A stretch of DNA of 15,106 nucleotides, from positions 1 to 15,106 of the forward strand of contig JBIOJM010000256.1 of NCBI GenBank assembly GCA_044450785.1, read 5' to 3'. Both the position numbers and the translations under genes were made by a program. Under the pieces are notes generated by a model. That model worked only from the letters and a program-made list of their open reading frames with translations, was not told the DNA's origin and made no database searches. Each line of letters opens with the position of its first letter. Position 1 is the stretch's first letter. Shown piece after piece: positions 14,408-15,106 of this stretch. The stretch comes from JBIOJM01 sp044450785 (GTDB lineage: Bacteria > Planctomycetota > Planctomycetia > Isosphaerales > Isosphaeraceae).

Positions 14408-15106
14408 TCAGTCAACAAACATAAATTCGTTTGTCAAAAGTAAAACTTGGCTCAACTGTTCCCAGGGTGAGAGGGGCGGCTGGCCCTTGGCGGTTTGGAT
14501 GAGCCTCCATGCCGTGGAATCAGCCGGTGACGAGGCGGTTTGGCGGCGGATGAATTCGATTGCCAGGTCGAGCTCAGCCGGCTCGGGCGGGCGGCCGAGG
14601 ACGCGGCGATACAGCATGCGGACCCCTGAGGCCGGGTCGCCCTTGGCCGTGGCGGCGGTCGGCAGGGAGGCGTCCCGAGACTCGTGCGGGATCAATCCGG
14701 CCAGCCGGCGCGCTTGCTCGTGCAGGAACGGGCTGTTCATCAGGAACAGGGCTTGCTGGGGGACCGTCGTCACGAACCGCCGCGGGCTGGTCGCATCCGG
14801 CGTCGCGAAGTCGAACGTCCGATAGTCGGCGTCGAGGTTCTGGCGGTCGATGAATCCGTACAGCGTACGCCGCGTCGAAAACGCCGGTTCGGTGATCGGC
14901 GTGGGCGGGCCGCCGAACGAGGGACCGAGCGCGCCGGCGACGGCCAGCACCGAGTCGCGCATCGCCTCGAAGTCGAGTCGCTGGCGGTTGAACCGCCAGA
15001 TGAGCCGGTTCTCCGGGTCGCGTTCGAGGGCGGATGGCCTGGGGTCGCTGCGTTGCTGGTAGGTGTTCGAGAGCATGATGAGCCGGTGCAGCGTCTTGAT
15101 CGACCA
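14408..15106 (-). CDS. DUF1553 protein (planctomycete cytochrome c-associated type), C-terminal part
   Basis: The last 232 residues of a gene that starts beyond the right edge. The fragment has the hallmarks of the DUF1553 (PSD1) C-terminal domain: KTLHRLIMLSNTYQQRS at its start, NRLIWRFNRQRLDFEAMRD, RRTLYGFIDRQNLDADYRTF, FVTTVPQQALFLMNSPF, YRRVLGRPPEPAEL and the terminal LLLTNEFMFVD. In full-length relatives this domain follows a DUF1549 domain and often an N-terminal cytochrome c-like domain and signal peptide; none of that is visible here. The partner DUF1501 gene follows 54 bases downstream. The role is unproven; proposals link these pairs to extracytoplasmic degradation of polymers. It stays in frame to the window edge with no sign of damage. 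Confidence 0.93.
   Translation of the reverse strand, partial: WSIKTLHRLIMLSNTYQQRSDPRPSALERDPENRLIWRFNRQRLDFEAMRDSVLAVAGALGPSFGGPPTPITEPAFSTRRTLYGFIDRQNLDADYRTFDFATPDATSPRRFVTTVPQQALFLMNSPFLHEQARRLAGLIPHESRDASLPTAATAKGDPASGVRMLYRRVLGRPPEPAELDLAIEFIRRQTASSPADSTAWRLIQTAKGQPPLSPWEQLSQVLLLTNEFMFVD

Noticed and set aside
1..15106. tRNA, rRNA, insertion sequence, phage or CRISPR content
   Set aside because: No cloverleaf, transposase, integrase, phage structural gene or regularly spaced repeats were recognised on either strand by reading; no covariance-model search was possible.

Overview
The window reads as chromosomal DNA of a GC-rich planctomycete, most likely of the Isosphaeraceae/Gemmatales kind. 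This is inferred from gene content, not from a marker gene. The supporting families are an ECF sigma factor fused through one membrane segment to repeated carboxypeptidase-regulatory-like beta domains, a DUF1553-DUF1501 pair with a Tat-type signal, a Tat-exported glycosidase-like remnant, and a plant-like phosphofructokinase.

Layout. Bases 2-127 are the tail of an unidentified gene. Bases 128-549 are a repeat-rich spacer with a perfect 20-base GC palindrome. Bases 550-2979 encode the membrane-spanning sigma factor fusion, and a short dispersed-type repeat follows directly after it. Bases 3111-3649 hold an isoprenylcysteine-methyltransferase-like membrane protein broken by two frameshifts. Bases 3845-4831 encode an aldo/keto reductase. 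On the minus strand lie an O-methyltransferase (4964-5998) and, upstream of it, a shortened Tat-signal glycosidase-like gene (6077-6565). A 181-base divergent spacer separates these from a plus-strand run: exported thioredoxin-fold protein (6747-7979), zinc alcohol dehydrogenase (7993-9021) and phosphofructokinase (9052-10389). These three are tightly spaced and probably co-transcribed. A TPR-like protein (10597-11241) and a frameshifted multi-pass membrane protein (11496-12534) follow. The right end is a minus-strand unit read from the window edge inward: DUF1553 C-terminus, DUF1501 protein, and a 76-residue protein resembling the tail of Rpn/PD-(D/E)XK transposase-family proteins. The two strands converge at a perfect 10-bp-stem hairpin (12593-12620).

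How the parts relate. The thioredoxin, alcohol dehydrogenase and phosphofructokinase genes suggest redox and central carbon metabolism, but no single pathway is demonstrated. DUF1553/DUF1501 pairs are a recurrent planctomycete exported module of unproven function. The sigma fusion could be a one-protein signalling device across the membrane; no anti-sigma gene lies beside it in this window.

No tRNA, rRNA, CRISPR array, insertion sequence or phage gene was recognised. I found no clearly new multi-gene system. The points most worth a second look are the sigma fusion, three apparent frameshifts that all shift the same way, the collapsed glycosidase gene, the spacer repeats, and the small protein at the end of the DUF1553/DUF1501 unit.
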